Assembly: GCA_013151045.1 (NCBI GenBank)
Contig: JAADIY010000010.1
Coordinates: forward strand, 1 to 59,562
Source of the DNA: Gammaproteobacteria bacterium
GTDB lineage: Bacteria; Pseudomonadota; Gammaproteobacteria; GCA-2400775
Direction of reading: 5' to 3'
DNA: 59,562 nt
How positions within the stretch are numbered: the first letter of the stretch is position 1; every line of letters starts with the position of its first letter. The notes below the pieces were generated by a model. It was not told the origin of the DNA. It made no database searches and saw nothing but the letters and a program-made list of their open reading frames with translations. Made by a program: the position numbers and the translations under genes. Positions 43,031 through 53,149 of the stretch are shown here, piece after piece.

Positions 43031-43636
43031 ATGATTTTTTATTTGCGAATGAGTTTGCTGGTTTGCCTATTACTGCCATTTTCGGTTGCGGCGGGATGGA
43101 ATCCCTTGGCAAAGGAAAAAGCGGAAGAGCAGGGCAAGGAAAGTGTTGGTGTCGCTGAAGCGGTGGCAAGCTTTAAGAATAGTGACTCCAGCATGCAGGT
43201 ATTTTTTGATAAAGCGCAGGGCTATGCCATTTTTCCGACTGTTGGTAAGGGAGGTATTGGTATTGGCGGAGCTTATGGCAAGGGTGAGGTTTATGAGCAG
43301 GAAAAGCTGATTGGTAAAACGAGTGTGTCTCAGCTCACTATCGGTTTGCAGTTAGGCGGTCAGGCTTATAGCGAGATTATTTTCTTTAAAGATAAGGCGG
43401 CGCTTGATCGCTTTAAAAAGGGTAAATTTGAGTTGGGTGCGCAGGTATCTGCGGTGGCGGCCACTGCCGGCGTGTCGGCGGATGTGGGTTACAATAATGG
43501 TGTGGCGATTTTTACTATTGCTAAAGGTGGATTGATGTATGAGGCATCAGTTGGTGGTCAGAAATTTAGCTATAAGCCGATAGGGCAAACGCAAAAGGCT
43601 AAAAAGCCAGCGCCTGTTGAAGATAAATCTAACTAA
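43031..43636 (+). CDS. SYLF/YSC84-domain exported protein
   Basis: 201 residues from ATG 43031, which has GAGGAG upstream; a longer frame from 42956 is not supported. A signal peptide (MSLLVCLLLPFSVAAG) precedes the SYLF domain: FFDKAQGYAIFPTVGKGGIG, IGGAYGKGEVYEQEKLIGKT, QLGGQAYSEIIFFKDKAALD, and GLMYEASVGGQKFSYKP. The SYLF domain binds lipids in eukaryotes; the bacterial role is unclear. Not in an operon with its neighbours. Confidence 0.85.
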   Translation: MIFYLRMSLLVCLLLPFSVAAGWNPLAKEKAEEQGKESVGVAEAVASFKNSDSSMQVFFDKAQGYAIFPTVGKGGIGIGGAYGKGEVYEQEKLIGKTSVSQLTIGLQLGGQAYSEIIFFKDKAALDRFKKGKFELGAQVSAVAATAGVSADVGYNNGVAIFTIAKGGLMYEASVGGQKFSYKPIGQTQKAKKPAPVEDKSN

Positions 43637-43674
43637 CTAATTTAATTATCATCAAAGTAGTTAAATCATTTTAA

Positions 43675-45018
43675 TTAATTCGTGTTTTCCTTGCCAGTCA
43701 TTTTTTGTTGCCAAGCCGTACATTTTTCCTGAATAGTGTTGATATCAAGTGTGCTGAGTTGGCGTTGATTGAGTACGCGTTTGCCATTTACCCAAACATC
43801 GCTGACTTGATGGCGTCCAGCACAGTAAACTAAGTGTGAAATAGGATCAAAAACCGGTCGTGTTTCTATATCGCTAAGGTCTACTGCGGCAATGTCAGCG
43901 TACTTTCCAGCACTGAGTGAGCCAATATTGCTGTCTAGCCCTAATGCTTTGGCGCCGCCCATGGTGGCGCAATATAGAGCATGTGCAGCGGGTAGAGCGG
44001 AAGCATTTTTGGCAACGCCTTTGGCTATGAGCGCGGCGGTGCGCATTTCGCCAAACATATCTAAGTCGTTATTGCTGGCAGCACCGTCAGTGCCTAATGC
44101 GATATTGGCGCCAGCAGCTATCAGTTGTGAAACAGGACAGAAGCCGCTAGCGAGTTTCATGTTTGATTCAGGACAATGAATAATATGCACGCCTTGTTCT
44201 GAGCATAAGGCAATTTCGTTTTCAGTTAGCTGTGTCATATGCACGGCGAGTAGGCGTGGCGTGAGTAGCCCAAGCTCATGCAGGCGTTGTAATGGGCGTT
44301 TGCCGCTATTGTTGACAGCCTGTGTTACTTCATCTTCTGTTTCATGAATATGCATATGGATGGGGATATCCATTTCATCAGCGAATGTACGTATTTTGTT
44401 TAGCGGCTCATCTGAAACGGTATAGGGTGCGTGTGGTGCAAAGGCTGTGCTGATCAGCGATTCATTTTTGAATTCGTCGTGTACAGCGATGCCTTTGCTG
44501 AGGTATTCGTTAGCGTTTTTTGCCCAAACAGTAGGAAAGTCGAGCATTAGCAGGCCAACGCAGCAACGGATGCCGCTTTCTACGGCTACTTTCGCGGTAA
44601 CGTCTGGGTAGAAGTACATGTCGTTAAAGCACGTCGTGCCGCCGCGTAACATTTCTGCGATCGCTAGCGTAGAACCGTCGCGGATGAACTCTTTGTCGAC
44701 CCATTGTTGCTCTGCGGGCCAAATATGCTCGTTTAGCCAGGTCATTAAGGGTAGGTCGTCGGCAATGCCGCGAAACAGATTCATGGCCGCATGCGTATGG
44801 CTATTAACTAGGCCAGGAATGAGTGCGTGCTTATCAAGCTGGGTAATGCTATCTGAATGAAATTGCTGTTTAGCGTTGTCACTGGGAAGAACGGTGAGAA
44901 TACTTCCGTTATTGATGACTATGGCGTGATTTTCAAGAACCGTATCACTGGGTTGTTTGTCATTGTCGGCGACCGGGATGACCCAACGGCCGTTAATAAT
45001 GGAATCAACGTGTTTCAT
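43675..45018 (-). CDS. mtaD: Methylthioadenosine/S-adenosylhomocysteine deaminase-type hydrolase
   Basis: 447 residues, TRZ/ATZ amidohydrolase. Metal site: GLVNSHTHAAMNLFRGIADD, HMHIHETEDE, VHMTQ, IHCPESNMKLASG and ALGTDGAASNNDLD. Members of this type near ubiG deaminate S-adenosylhomocysteine or methylthioadenosine, by-products of methylation and polyamine synthesis. The exact substrate is an inference. The usual mtaD-ubiG linkage is interrupted here by the SYLF gene and the dead chemoreceptor. Confidence 0.85.
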   Translation of the reverse strand: MKHVDSIINGRWVIPVADNDKQPSDTVLENHAIVINNGSILTVLPSDNAKQQFHSDSITQLDKHALIPGLVNSHTHAAMNLFRGIADDLPLMTWLNEHIWPAEQQWVDKEFIRDGSTLAIAEMLRGGTTCFNDMYFYPDVTAKVAVESGIRCCVGLLMLDFPTVWAKNANEYLSKGIAVHDEFKNESLISTAFAPHAPYTVSDEPLNKIRTFADEMDIPIHMHIHETEDEVTQAVNNSGKRPLQRLHELGLLTPRLLAVHMTQLTENEIALCSEQGVHIIHCPESNMKLASGFCPVSQLIAAGANIALGTDGAASNNDLDMFGEMRTAALIAKGVAKNASALPAAHALYCATMGGAKALGLDSNIGSLSAGKYADIAAVDLSDIETRPVFDPISHLVYCAGRHQVSDVWVNGKRVLNQRQLSTLDINTIQEKCTAWQQKMTGKENTN

Positions 45019-45111
45019 GGTGCTGCTGCCTGATGGTTTGGCAGCAGTATACCGTTTTCGTTAGTTGGGGTTTAGTCGCTTACCTGTGTATTTATGCGGA
45101 GCTTATGCCGG

Positions 45112-45759
45112 CTAAATCGATGGTGCGGATGCAACGTCACTGGTTTTTGACGTTGATTTAATTAAGGTAATGCTGACCCGACGATTGGTCTGGCGACCGC
45201 TTTCAGTCCAGTTTTCGTCGCGTGGTTGTGAGCGGCCGAAACTATGAGTTCGAATTACGTTATCGACAACACCCTGTTTTTTTAGATAATTTGCGACATT
45301 ACTTGCGCGGGCATGTGATAGCTGTAGATTCTGGCTGTCATCACCACTGTCATCCGCGTGAGCGGTGACTAGAACACTTTTGTGTGTGCCACCATTGTGG
45401 TGGATGCGAGCGATGGCTTTGTCTATAGCTTGAGTTTGCTTGTCAGACAATTCGATTTGTTCGCCAGCAAAAGAGATATTGGTCAGGTGAACAAAAGCAA
45501 TGGTCGCAGGCCCATTGTTGTGATCGCCCTGGTTATTATTGTCGGCGTACGTTTCTTTGTCGTTATTTGACGAATTGGGTATTAGCGTTACCGGTTCATC
45601 AACGCTGGCTTCGATAATAGGTGCAGATTCTTGCTGGTCGCTTACGGGTGTGCTGACAGCGGCTTTAAGCAAACTGTTGTCCGGATCGGCGAAGGCGGTC
45701 GTTGTCACGCCAAGTAGTGCGGCGAGCGCGCCGGCAATGAATGTAGTATATCTAGGCAT
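45112..45759 (-). CDS. OmpA-domain exported protein
   Basis: 215 residues. The signal peptide ends near TTAFADP; a low-complexity linker (~50-85) follows; the OmpA-like peptidoglycan-binding domain is residues ~95-205 (SVLVTAHADDSGDDSQNLQL, SHARASNVANYLKKQGVVDN, SFGRSQPRDENWTESGRQTN, RRVSITL). There is no barrel or lipobox, so it is probably periplasmic. Divergent from gyrA. Confidence 0.85.
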   Translation of the reverse strand: MPRYTTFIAGALAALLGVTTTAFADPDNSLLKAAVSTPVSDQQESAPIIEASVDEPVTLIPNSSNNDKETYADNNNQGDHNNGPATIAFVHLTNISFAGEQIELSDKQTQAIDKAIARIHHNGGTHKSVLVTAHADDSGDDSQNLQLSHARASNVANYLKKQGVVDNVIRTHSFGRSQPRDENWTESGRQTNRRVSITLIKSTSKTSDVASAPSI

Positions 45760-46081
45760 GATTCTAATCTCGTTTGCTACGTTAAGAGTATCGATATTTT
45801 TGGATTGGCCTCGAACTTGTCTTTACTATCGGTCAAATTCAGCCTCTCTATAATTTATTCGGAGTTTGTTTAGGACTTGTTGGGGTTTATCCTAGCTCCT
45901 TGTGAGTTAATTTTCGGTGAACGAATTGGCAGTTTGTGATAGAATTCCGCTATTAATACATAGGCTTTTAAAAGCCACCAATCATTGTTTCCTCTAGTAT
46001 CTAGGTTTATTGAATTACTGCGATATTTGTGTTGCGGTGGAATGATATTTTCTAATAAATTGAATAGGTTATCGTACATAT
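45760..46081. other. gyrA upstream region
   Basis: 322 bp between divergent ompA-like and gyrA genes. An extended -10-like TGATAGAAT (45937-45945) lies ~136 bp before gyrA, without a good -35. No further gene is supported and the gyrA ribosome site is weak. Confidence 0.4.
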
Positions 46082-48640
46082 ATGACTGAGTTTGCGAAGG
46101 AAGTTCTCCCGGTAAATATCGAGGATGAAATGCAGCAGTCGTACATGGAGTACGCCATGAGCGTGATTGTCGGGCGCGCATTGCCTGATGTGCGCGATGG
46201 CCTTAAGCCGGTGCATCGCCGTGTCTTGTATGCGATGCATGAGCAAGGCAATGATTACAACAAGTCCCACAAAAAATCTGCTCGTGTTGTCGGTGACGTC
46301 ATGGGTAAGTATCACCCGCATGGCGACTCTGCAATTTACGACACTATTGTGCGTATGGCTCAGCCTTTTTCTTTGCGCTATATGCTGGTTGATGGTCAGG
46401 GTAACTTCGGTTCGGTCGATGGTGATTCAGCCGCGGCGATGCGTTATACCGAAGTGCGTATGCAGCGTATTGCTCACGAGTTGCTATCTGATCTCGATAA
46501 AGAGACTGTTGATTTTGCTCTAAACTACGATGAGTCTGAGAGCGAGCCTGTTGTTTTGCCGGCGCGTTTCCCCAATTTGCTCGTTAATGGGTCTTCAGGT
46601 ATTGCTGTAGGGCTGGCGACCAATATCCCTGCGCATAATCTACGTGAAGTAATTAACGCTTGTATGGCGTTAATGGAAGATGCGGATATTGGTATAGAAG
46701 GGTTAATGCAGCATATGCCCGGCCCTGATTTTCCGACAGCAGGCATTATTAACGGTGCGCGCGGTATTCATGAGGCTTATCACACTGGTCGTGGCCGCAT
46801 CTATGTGCGTGCCCGCGCCGAAATCCAAGAAGAGAGTAACGGTAAAGAGCGAATTATTGTTACTGAGTTACCTTATCAGGTAAATAAGGCTGTGTTGCAG
46901 CAAAAAATTGCTGAATTGGTCAAAGAGAAAAAGATTGAAGGCATTACCGAGATTCGTGATGAATCAGACAAAGACGGTATGCGTGTGGTTATTGAGCTTC
47001 GTCGTGGTGAGTCGGGCGAGGTGGTGCTCAATAACCTTTATCAGCAAACGCAATTGCAGAATGTCTTTGGTATCAACATGGTTGCCTTGGTTGATGGCAG
47101 TCCGCGTCTACTCAATCTTAAGCAAATTCTTGAATGTTTTATTCGTCATCGCCGTGAAGTGGTGACGCGTCGTACTGTTTATGAATTACGCAAGGCTAGA
47201 GAGCGAGCGCATATCTTAGAGGGTTTAGGGATTGCGATTGCTAACCTTGATGAAGTGATTGCTTTAATCAAAGCGTCAGCCAGCCCAGCCGAAGCCAAGC
47301 AAGGCTTGATCGAGCGTGTTTGGAGTGCGGCTGACGTTGCAGGAATGTTGGAAGAAGCGATCTCTGCAGCCTACACTAGACCCGATGATTTGGCTGACAA
47401 TATGGGCATGGTCGATGGTGGTTATCGACTCTCTGCTGCGCAAGCGCAAGCAATTTTAGAATTGAGATTACATCGTTTAACTGGTCTTGAGCAGGACAAA
47501 ATAGCCAGTGAATACAAAGACTTAATAGTTAAAATTAAAGCGCTTTTGATGATATTGGCGGACCCAAACCGCCTTATGGAAGTGATTCGTGAAGAGTTGC
47601 TGGCTATCCGCGATCAGTATAGTGATGAGCGTCGAACAGAGATTCTGACAACCCATGAAGATCTCAGTATCGGTGATTTGATTAGTGAAGAAGATGTTGT
47701 CGTAACCTTATCGCACGGAGGCTATGTCAAGGCGCAGCCTGTGACGACATACGTCACGCAACGCCGTGGTGGTCGTGGAAAAGCGGCGACTGCAGTGAAA
47801 GATGAAGATTTCATTGATAAGCTTTTTGTTGCGAGCACGCATGACACCATTTTGTGTTTTTCTAGCTCCGGTAAAGTTTATTGGAAGAAAGTTTACGAGT
47901 TGCCACAAGCAAGCCGCACTGCGCGTGGCAGGCCTATTGTCAATTTGTTGCCTTTAGAAGAAGGTGAGCGAATAACGGCAGTGTTGCCAGTCCGTGAATA
48001 TGATGCTGACCACTTTATTTTTATGGCGACAGAGCAAGGTGTGGTTAAAAAGACGCCATTAACTGATTTCTCGCGACCACGTGCTAACGGTATTATTGCG
48101 CTGGGTTTGAATGAGGGCGATCATTTGATTGGTGCAGACATTACTGCGGGTAGTAGCGATGTCATGTTAACCGCTAGCGGTGGTCGTGCTATTCGCTTTA
48201 GTGAAGGCGATGTTAGGCCAATGGGCCGCACAGCGCGCGGTGTTCGCGGTATTCGTATGCAAGCTGGTGAGCGCATGATTTCACAAATTATTGTCAGCGA
48301 AGAATGCCAGATATTGACCGTGACTGAAAATGGTTATGGTAAGCGTACTGACGCTAGTGAATATTCTGTTCAAGGTCGTGGTGGTCAGGGTGTTATTTCT
48401 ATTCGAACATCGGAACGTAATGGCCAAGTCGTCGGCGCGATATCGGTGAATGATAGCGATGAGATTATGCTGATCAGTAATGCCGGTACCTTGGTGCGCA
48501 CAGGGGTGGATCAAATCTCTGTTTTGGGTCGCAATACGCAAGGTGTTCGTTTGATTCGCGTTGCTGAGGGTGAGCAGCTGGTCGGGCTGGAGAAAGTAGA
48601 AAGCCTTGTCGATGACGACAGCGAGCCAGAAGAAGATTAA
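46082..48640 (+). CDS. gyrA: DNA gyrase subunit A
   Basis: 852 residues. Type IIA topoisomerase breakage-reunion subunit. Catalytic Tyr in [10 protein letters not shown]; quinolone-determining region [17 protein letters not shown] with the wild-type Ser and Asp; GyrA box QRRGGRG before the carboxy-terminal beta-pinwheel ([14 protein letters not shown] and repeats). Ends in an acidic tail. First gene of the gyrA-to-pyrF block. Confidence 0.98.
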   Translation: MTEFAKEVLPVNIEDEMQQSYMEYAMSVIVGRALPDVRDGLKPVHRRVLYAMHEQGNDYNKSHKKSARVVGDVMGKYHPHGDSAIYDTIVRMAQPFSLRYMLVDGQGNFGSVDGDSAAAMRYTEVRMQRIAHELLSDLDKETVDFALNYDESESEPVVLPARFPNLLVNGSSGIAVGLATNIPAHNLREVINACMALMEDADIGIEGLMQHMPGPDFPTAGIINGARGIHEAYHTGRGRIYVRARAEIQEESNGKERIIVTELPYQVNKAVLQQKIAELVKEKKIEGITEIRDESDKDGMRVVIELRRGESGEVVLNNLYQQTQLQNVFGINMVALVDGSPRLLNLKQILECFIRHRREVVTRRTVYELRKARERAHILEGLGIAIANLDEVIALIKASASPAEAKQGLIERVWSAADVAGMLEEAISAAYTRPDDLADNMGMVDGGYRLSAAQAQAILELRLHRLTGLEQDKIASEYKDLIVKIKALLMILADPNRLMEVIREELLAIRDQYSDERRTEILTTHEDLSIGDLISEEDVVVTLSHGGYVKAQPVTTYVTQRRGGRGKAATAVKDEDFIDKLFVASTHDTILCFSSSGKVYWKKVYELPQASRTARGRPIVNLLPLEEGERITAVLPVREYDADHFIFMATEQGVVKKTPLTDFSRPRANGIIALGLNEGDHLIGADITAGSSDVMLTASGGRAIRFSEGDVRPMGRTARGVRGIRMQAGERMISQIIVSEECQILTVTENGYGKRTDASEYSVQGRGGQGVISIRTSERNGQVVGAISVNDSDEIMLISNAGTLVRTGVDQISVLGRNTQGVRLIRVAEGEQLVGLEKVESLVDDDSEPEED

Positions 48641-48693
48641 TCATTTATTTCAATATCTTATAAGCTATAACTACTTTAAATTGGAGATTTAGA

Positions 48694-49776
48694 ATGTCGC
48701 GTGTTTTCAACTTTGGCGCCGGTCCGGCTACTTTACCTCAAGATGTTTTACAGCAGGTTCAGTCAGAGCTATTAGATTGGCAAGGCGCAGGCATGTCAGT
48801 GATGGAGGTGAGTCACCGCAGTAAAGAATTTGTTGCCTTGGCTGAGGAAGCAAGTGCAGATTTTCGTGAGCTGATGCAGATCTCTGATGATTACGAAGTC
48901 TTATTCTTGCAAGGTGGTGCGACGACTCAATTTGCTGCAGTGCCGCTTAACCTATTGGGTGATAAGCGCAAAGCTGACTATATAAACACTGGCATGTGGT
49001 CTAAAAAAGCTATTGCTGAAGGTAAGCGTTACTGTGATGTGAATATTGCTGCAACGGGCGAAGCAGGTGGTTTTACATCGATTCCAGATGTTGATACTTG
49101 GCACCTTGACGCTGATGCGGCATATGTTCATTACACACCGAACGAGACTATTGGTGGGGTTGAATTCCATGATATTCCTGATACAGGTTCGGTGCCATTA
49201 GTGGCCGATATGTCTTCGACGATATTGTCAAAAGTGATTGATGTATCTCGCTTTGGTGTTATTTATGCTGGCGCGCAGAAGAACATTGGCCCTTCAGGTT
49301 TGACTGTAGTTATAGTACGTAAAGACTTGATTGGTAAGGAAAGCACGATGACGCCGTCGATGTTACGTTACCAAGTTCAAGCCGAAGCTGGTTCAATGTC
49401 TAATACGCCGCCAACGTTCGCTTGGTATGTTGCAGGATTGGTATTTAAGTCTTTACTTAAACGCGGTGGACTTGCAGCAGTAGAAGAAGTCAATAAGCGC
49501 AAAGCAAAGAAACTCTACGATGCGATCGACGGTAGTGATTTTTATGCGAACCCTGTGAAAATTGAAAACCGTTCATTAATGAATGTGCCGTTTACTTTGG
49601 CGAACGCTGAAAAAGATGCTGATTTCTTGAAAGGTGCGACAGATGCTGGCTTGGCTGCTTTAAAGGGGCATCGTGCAATTGGCGGTATGCGTGCCAGTAT
49701 TTATAACGCAATGCCTGAAGAAGGTATTGATGCACTGGTCAGCTATATGGCTGATTTCGAGCAGCGTCACGGCTAA
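48694..49776 (+). CDS. serC: Phosphoserine aminotransferase
   Basis: 360 residues. PLP enzyme of serine (and pyridoxal) synthesis. VFNFGAGPATLPQDVLQQVQ at the start; PLP lysine in YAGAQKNIGPSGLTV; LQGGATTQF binds phosphate. A ribosome site GGAG lies eight bases upstream. gyrA-serC order is conserved in many gammaproteobacteria. Confidence 0.97.
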   Translation: MSRVFNFGAGPATLPQDVLQQVQSELLDWQGAGMSVMEVSHRSKEFVALAEEASADFRELMQISDDYEVLFLQGGATTQFAAVPLNLLGDKRKADYINTGMWSKKAIAEGKRYCDVNIAATGEAGGFTSIPDVDTWHLDADAAYVHYTPNETIGGVEFHDIPDTGSVPLVADMSSTILSKVIDVSRFGVIYAGAQKNIGPSGLTVVIVRKDLIGKESTMTPSMLRYQVQAEAGSMSNTPPTFAWYVAGLVFKSLLKRGGLAAVEEVNKRKAKKLYDAIDGSDFYANPVKIENRSLMNVPFTLANAEKDADFLKGATDAGLAALKGHRAIGGMRASIYNAMPEEGIDALVSYMADFEQRHG

Positions 49777-49829
49777 TTCTTTCCTTTAGATATACAACTC
49801 TATTAATTAATATACGCGAACCTAAATAC

Positions 49830-50996
49830 ATGAAAATTTTAACTCTGAACAATATCTCTCCTGTTGGCCTTGAGCGTTTACCGCGCGAAAAATATGAGGT
49901 CGCCTCAGAAATTCAGCATCCTGATGCTATTTTGCTACGTTCTTTCAAAATGCACGGTATGGAAGTGCCCGAATCATTGAAAGCAATTGGTCGCGCTGGC
50001 GCAGGTGTTAATAATATTCCCGTCGATGAGATGACGCAGCGTGGTATCCCAGTGTTTAATGCGCCGGGTGCGAACGCGAATGCGGTGACAGAGCTGACGA
50101 TTGCGGGGATGTTGCTAGCAGCGCGTAATATTTGTCAGGGATGGAAGTTCGCTACTGAACTTGAAGGTGATGATGCGACGATAGGTAAAGCTGTTGAAGC
50201 CGGTAAAAAGAATTTTGGTGGTTTCGAGCTACCTGGCCGTACTTTGGGTGTGGTTGGTCTTGGTGCAATTGGGATTGGTACGGCAAATACGGCTATGAAG
50301 CTAGGCATGAAAGTGCGTGGTTTCGATCCGCAGATTACGGTACAAAGTGCATGGCAGCTTTCTTCTGATGTGGGCAAAGCTAACGGCATTGATGATTTGT
50401 TGATGGGTATTGATTTTATCTCTTTCCATGTGCCGTTGATTGACGCAACAAAGAACATGTTGAACGCTGACCGTATCAAGCTAATGAATAAGGGTGCGAC
50501 TATTCTTAATTTTGCCCGTGGCGGTATTGTTGATGATCAAGCCGTTGTTGATGCCTTGGATTCGGGGCATCTTAACGCGTACGTTTGCGATTTCCCGACG
50601 AATTTATTGAAGAACCACCCACGAGTCATTGCCTTGCCTCATCTGGGCGCTTCGACTGTTGAAGCTGAAGATAACTGTGCAATTATGGTTGCCGACCAAA
50701 TTAGAGATTATCTCGAAAATGGTTGGATCAATAACTCGGTGAACTTCCCATCAGTGAATTTGCCTCGCGCTGAGACAGGAGTGCGCGTTGCAATTTCAAA
50801 TTCCAATGTGCCTAATATGGTGGGCCAAATTTCAACTACTATGGCAGAAGCCAGTTTGAATATCGTTGATATGATTAATAAGTCTCGTGGTGATGTTGCG
50901 TATACCTTGGTTGATATTGATGGTGAGGTGCCTGATAGCGTGGTTGCTGAACTTGCTAGTATTCAAGGCGTTTTGAACGTACGCGTTATTCGTTGA
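49830..50996 (+). CDS. serA: D-3-phosphoglycerate dehydrogenase
   Basis: 388 residues. 2-hydroxyacid dehydrogenase fold: VVGLGAIGIGTANTAMKLG, LNFARGGIVDDQAVVDAL and the catalytic His in ALPHLGAST. A carboxy-terminal ACT domain (~318-388, VPNMVGQISTTMAEASLNIV) suggests serine feedback. It supplies the step just before SerC. The pheA start is only 7 bp after its stop. Confidence 0.93.
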   Translation: MKILTLNNISPVGLERLPREKYEVASEIQHPDAILLRSFKMHGMEVPESLKAIGRAGAGVNNIPVDEMTQRGIPVFNAPGANANAVTELTIAGMLLAARNICQGWKFATELEGDDATIGKAVEAGKKNFGGFELPGRTLGVVGLGAIGIGTANTAMKLGMKVRGFDPQITVQSAWQLSSDVGKANGIDDLLMGIDFISFHVPLIDATKNMLNADRIKLMNKGATILNFARGGIVDDQAVVDALDSGHLNAYVCDFPTNLLKNHPRVIALPHLGASTVEAEDNCAIMVADQIRDYLENGWINNSVNFPSVNLPRAETGVRVAISNSNVPNMVGQISTTMAEASLNIVDMINKSRGDVAYTLVDIDGEVPDSVVAELASIQGVLNVRVIR

Positions 50997-51003
50997 TTTA
51001 TTT

Positions 51004-52086
51004 ATGGCCGGCAATATTGATCTCGATCAAGTTCGCGAAAAAATTGATGCGCTTGATCGTCAGCTACTGACCTTAATAAGTGAACGAGCTGGTTTGGCAC
51101 AAGATGTTGCGCAGATAAAACAGACTGACAATGATGCCGTGTTTTATAAACCAGAACGCGAAGCAGAGGTGTTACGACGGGTTATCGATCGTAACCCTGG
51201 CCCATTAACTAACGAGAGTATTCGGTTTTTATTTCGCGAGATTATGTCGGCGTGTTTGGCATTAGAGCAGCCGATGAAAATTGCTTACCTTGGGCCTCAA
51301 GGTACCTTTACTCAGTTAGCAAGTCATAAGCAATTTGGTCACGCTGCGAAGACAATTGATTTCGCCTCTATCCCTGATATTTTTCGAGCTGTTTCGGCGA
51401 GTGATGTTAATTTTGGGGTGGTGCCAGTTGAAAACTCGACTGAAGGCATTGTTTCTCAAACATTAGATATGTTTGTTGGCAGCTCTCTGCAGATTTGTGG
51501 TGAGGTGGAGCTGCGTATTCATCATCATGTGATGTCGAAATCAAACTCGCTAGCTGATATAGACATTATCTACGCGCATCAGCAATCGTTTGCGCAATGT
51601 CGACAATGGCTGGAAAGTCATCTGCCTGGTATTAAGCAAGTAAGTGTGAATAGTAATGCTGAGGCCGCTCGCATGGCGGCGGAAAATAACAGCGCTGCGG
51701 CAATAGGTTCAGAAACGGCATCGGAAATATATGGCTTAACTGTGTTGGTGTCCAAGATTGAAGATACGCCTGATAATACAACACGGTTTTTAGTGTTAGG
51801 TCGAGATTCAGTAAAGCCCAGCGGTAAAGACAAAACTTCATTATTATTGTCGACGACGAATCAATCGGGTTCTTTGTTTGATTTGATACAGCCCTTTGCA
51901 TTAAACGGTGTATCGATGACACGAATCGAGTCGCGCCCGTCACGTCAGGTTAATTGGAATTATTTGTTCTTTGTTGATATCGAAGGCCATATTGAAGACG
52001 ACAATGTCGCTAAAGCGATCGCCGAAGTGAATGCTAAAGCGGCGACGACCAAAGTGCTCGGTTCTTACCCCGCAGCGCTGTCCTAA
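51004..52086 (+). CDS. pheA: Bifunctional chorismate mutase/prephenate dehydratase
   Basis: 360 residues. AroQ chorismate mutase at ~1-90 (VREKIDALDRQLLTLISERA); prephenate dehydratase ~93-270 (IAYLGPQGTFTQLA, VPVENSTEGIVSQTLD, NTTRFLVLG); ACT regulatory domain ~280-360 (SGSLFDLIQPFALNGVSMTR, with ESRPS for Phe binding). Makes phenylpyruvate. hisC, which often follows, is missing; a short inverted-repeat element lies there instead. Confidence 0.97.
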   Translation: MAGNIDLDQVREKIDALDRQLLTLISERAGLAQDVAQIKQTDNDAVFYKPEREAEVLRRVIDRNPGPLTNESIRFLFREIMSACLALEQPMKIAYLGPQGTFTQLASHKQFGHAAKTIDFASIPDIFRAVSASDVNFGVVPVENSTEGIVSQTLDMFVGSSLQICGEVELRIHHHVMSKSNSLADIDIIYAHQQSFAQCRQWLESHLPGIKQVSVNSNAEAARMAAENNSAAAIGSETASEIYGLTVLVSKIEDTPDNTTRFLVLGRDSVKPSGKDKTSLLLSTTNQSGSLFDLIQPFALNGVSMTRIESRPSRQVNWNYLFFVDIEGHIEDDNVAKAIAEVNAKAATTKVLGSYPAALS

Positions 52087-52110
52087 GCCTTGCTATCTAT
52101 GTCTATTCGC

Positions 52111-52242
52111 GGGCCTGTTGACGTTTTATTTTCATCGCTGCTGGAGGCGCTTTTTTGCTCGACAAGGCGCAAGGAGCGTAATGTAGTGGTGCTACATAAG
52201 CGAGTTGTAACACAGTGACGAAAATAAAACGTCAACAGACCC
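52111..52242. mobile_element. 132-bp MITE-like element overlapping the tyrA start
   Basis: Thirty-base terminal inverted repeats (27 of 30 match): 52111-52140 begins GGGCCTGTTGACGTTTTATT, and 52213-52242 is its near-complement. The centre contains a smaller GTAG-TGGTG-CTAC hairpin. No coding capacity. The right arm includes GTG at 52215 and the first codons of tyrA. Confidence 0.75.
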
Positions 52243-53093
52243 TAACTAACCGTGTCACCATCCTTGGGCTTGGCTTAATTGGTGGTTCTTGGGCTTTAGC
52301 GTTAAAACGTGCCGGTGCTGTATCAGAGATTGTTGCTTGGGGCAGAGACCAACAGCGTTTAGACAAAGCCGTTGAAATGGGTGTGGTTGACAGCGCGACT
52401 ACTGATATGGCTGCCGCTGTGGCGGAGTCTGATGTCATCGTTATTGCGACACCTTTGGGAACAATGTCTGATGTGTTTAACCAGCTTGTTCCCTTGGTAT
52501 CTAAAAATGTAGTAATTACGGATGTCGGTAGCGCAAAAGCTCGTTTGGTTGAGTTGGCACGAGAGACTTTAGGTGAAAGCTTTCCGCGTTTTGTGCCAGG
52601 CCACCCGGTAGCGGGTGCTGAGCGTAGTGGCTTTGAAGCCTCTAAAGCTGATTTGTATGAAAATCGTCGTGTCGTGCTAACGCCAGTTAGTGATACAAAT
52701 GCTGGTGCATTAAGTTTGGTTGAGCAGTTGTGGTCATGTTGTGGCGCGGAGTTAGTGACAATGGAGCCGCAGACACATGACGATGTGTTGGCATTGACCA
52801 GTCATCTCCCACATGCAATAGCCTATTTATTGGTGGACTTGCTTGTGCAGCAAGGCGGCGAGGATTCGCGTAAGTTTGCAGCAGGTGGTTTTTACGATAT
52901 CACGCGTATTGCTTCGAGTAGTCCCGAGATGTGGCGTGATATTTTTAACGATAATAAAGACAGTGTGGTTGCTTTGCTTGACCACTATATTGATGGGCTT
53001 GAGAAGTTTAAGCTGGCCATTGCTGAAGATGATAATGATAGTTTGATGAAGGTGATGCAGCGTGCTAAGTCAACGCGAGATAGTTTGGTTTAG
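52215..53093 (+). CDS. tyrA: Prephenate dehydrogenase
   Basis: 292 residues. NAD(P)-dependent prephenate dehydrogenase of tyrosine synthesis. Rossmann motif VTILGLGLIGGSWALALK, DVGSAKARL, FVPGHPVAGAERSGFEAS, and LTSHLPHAIAYLLVDLL. The start GTG and the peptide TKIKRQQT come from the right arm of the MITE-like element; conserved sequence begins directly after. No Shine-Dalgarno is evident. Not fused to aroA, unlike in Pseudomonas. Confidence 0.93.
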   Translation: MTKIKRQQTLTNRVTILGLGLIGGSWALALKRAGAVSEIVAWGRDQQRLDKAVEMGVVDSATTDMAAAVAESDVIVIATPLGTMSDVFNQLVPLVSKNVVITDVGSAKARLVELARETLGESFPRFVPGHPVAGAERSGFEASKADLYENRRVVLTPVSDTNAGALSLVEQLWSCCGAELVTMEPQTHDDVLALTSHLPHAIAYLLVDLLVQQGGEDSRKFAAGGFYDITRIASSSPEMWRDIFNDNKDSVVALLDHYIDGLEKFKLAIAEDDNDSLMKVMQRAKSTRDSLV

Positions 53094-53149
53094 CGTATTA
53101 ATTTTTTATTAATTTTACATTTAGGGCGTTTATTCGACGCAAATACAAC

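Noticed and set aside
45539-45853. Plus-strand gene opposite the OmpA-like gene
   Set aside because: Antisense to a clear signal peptide and linker; no independent support.
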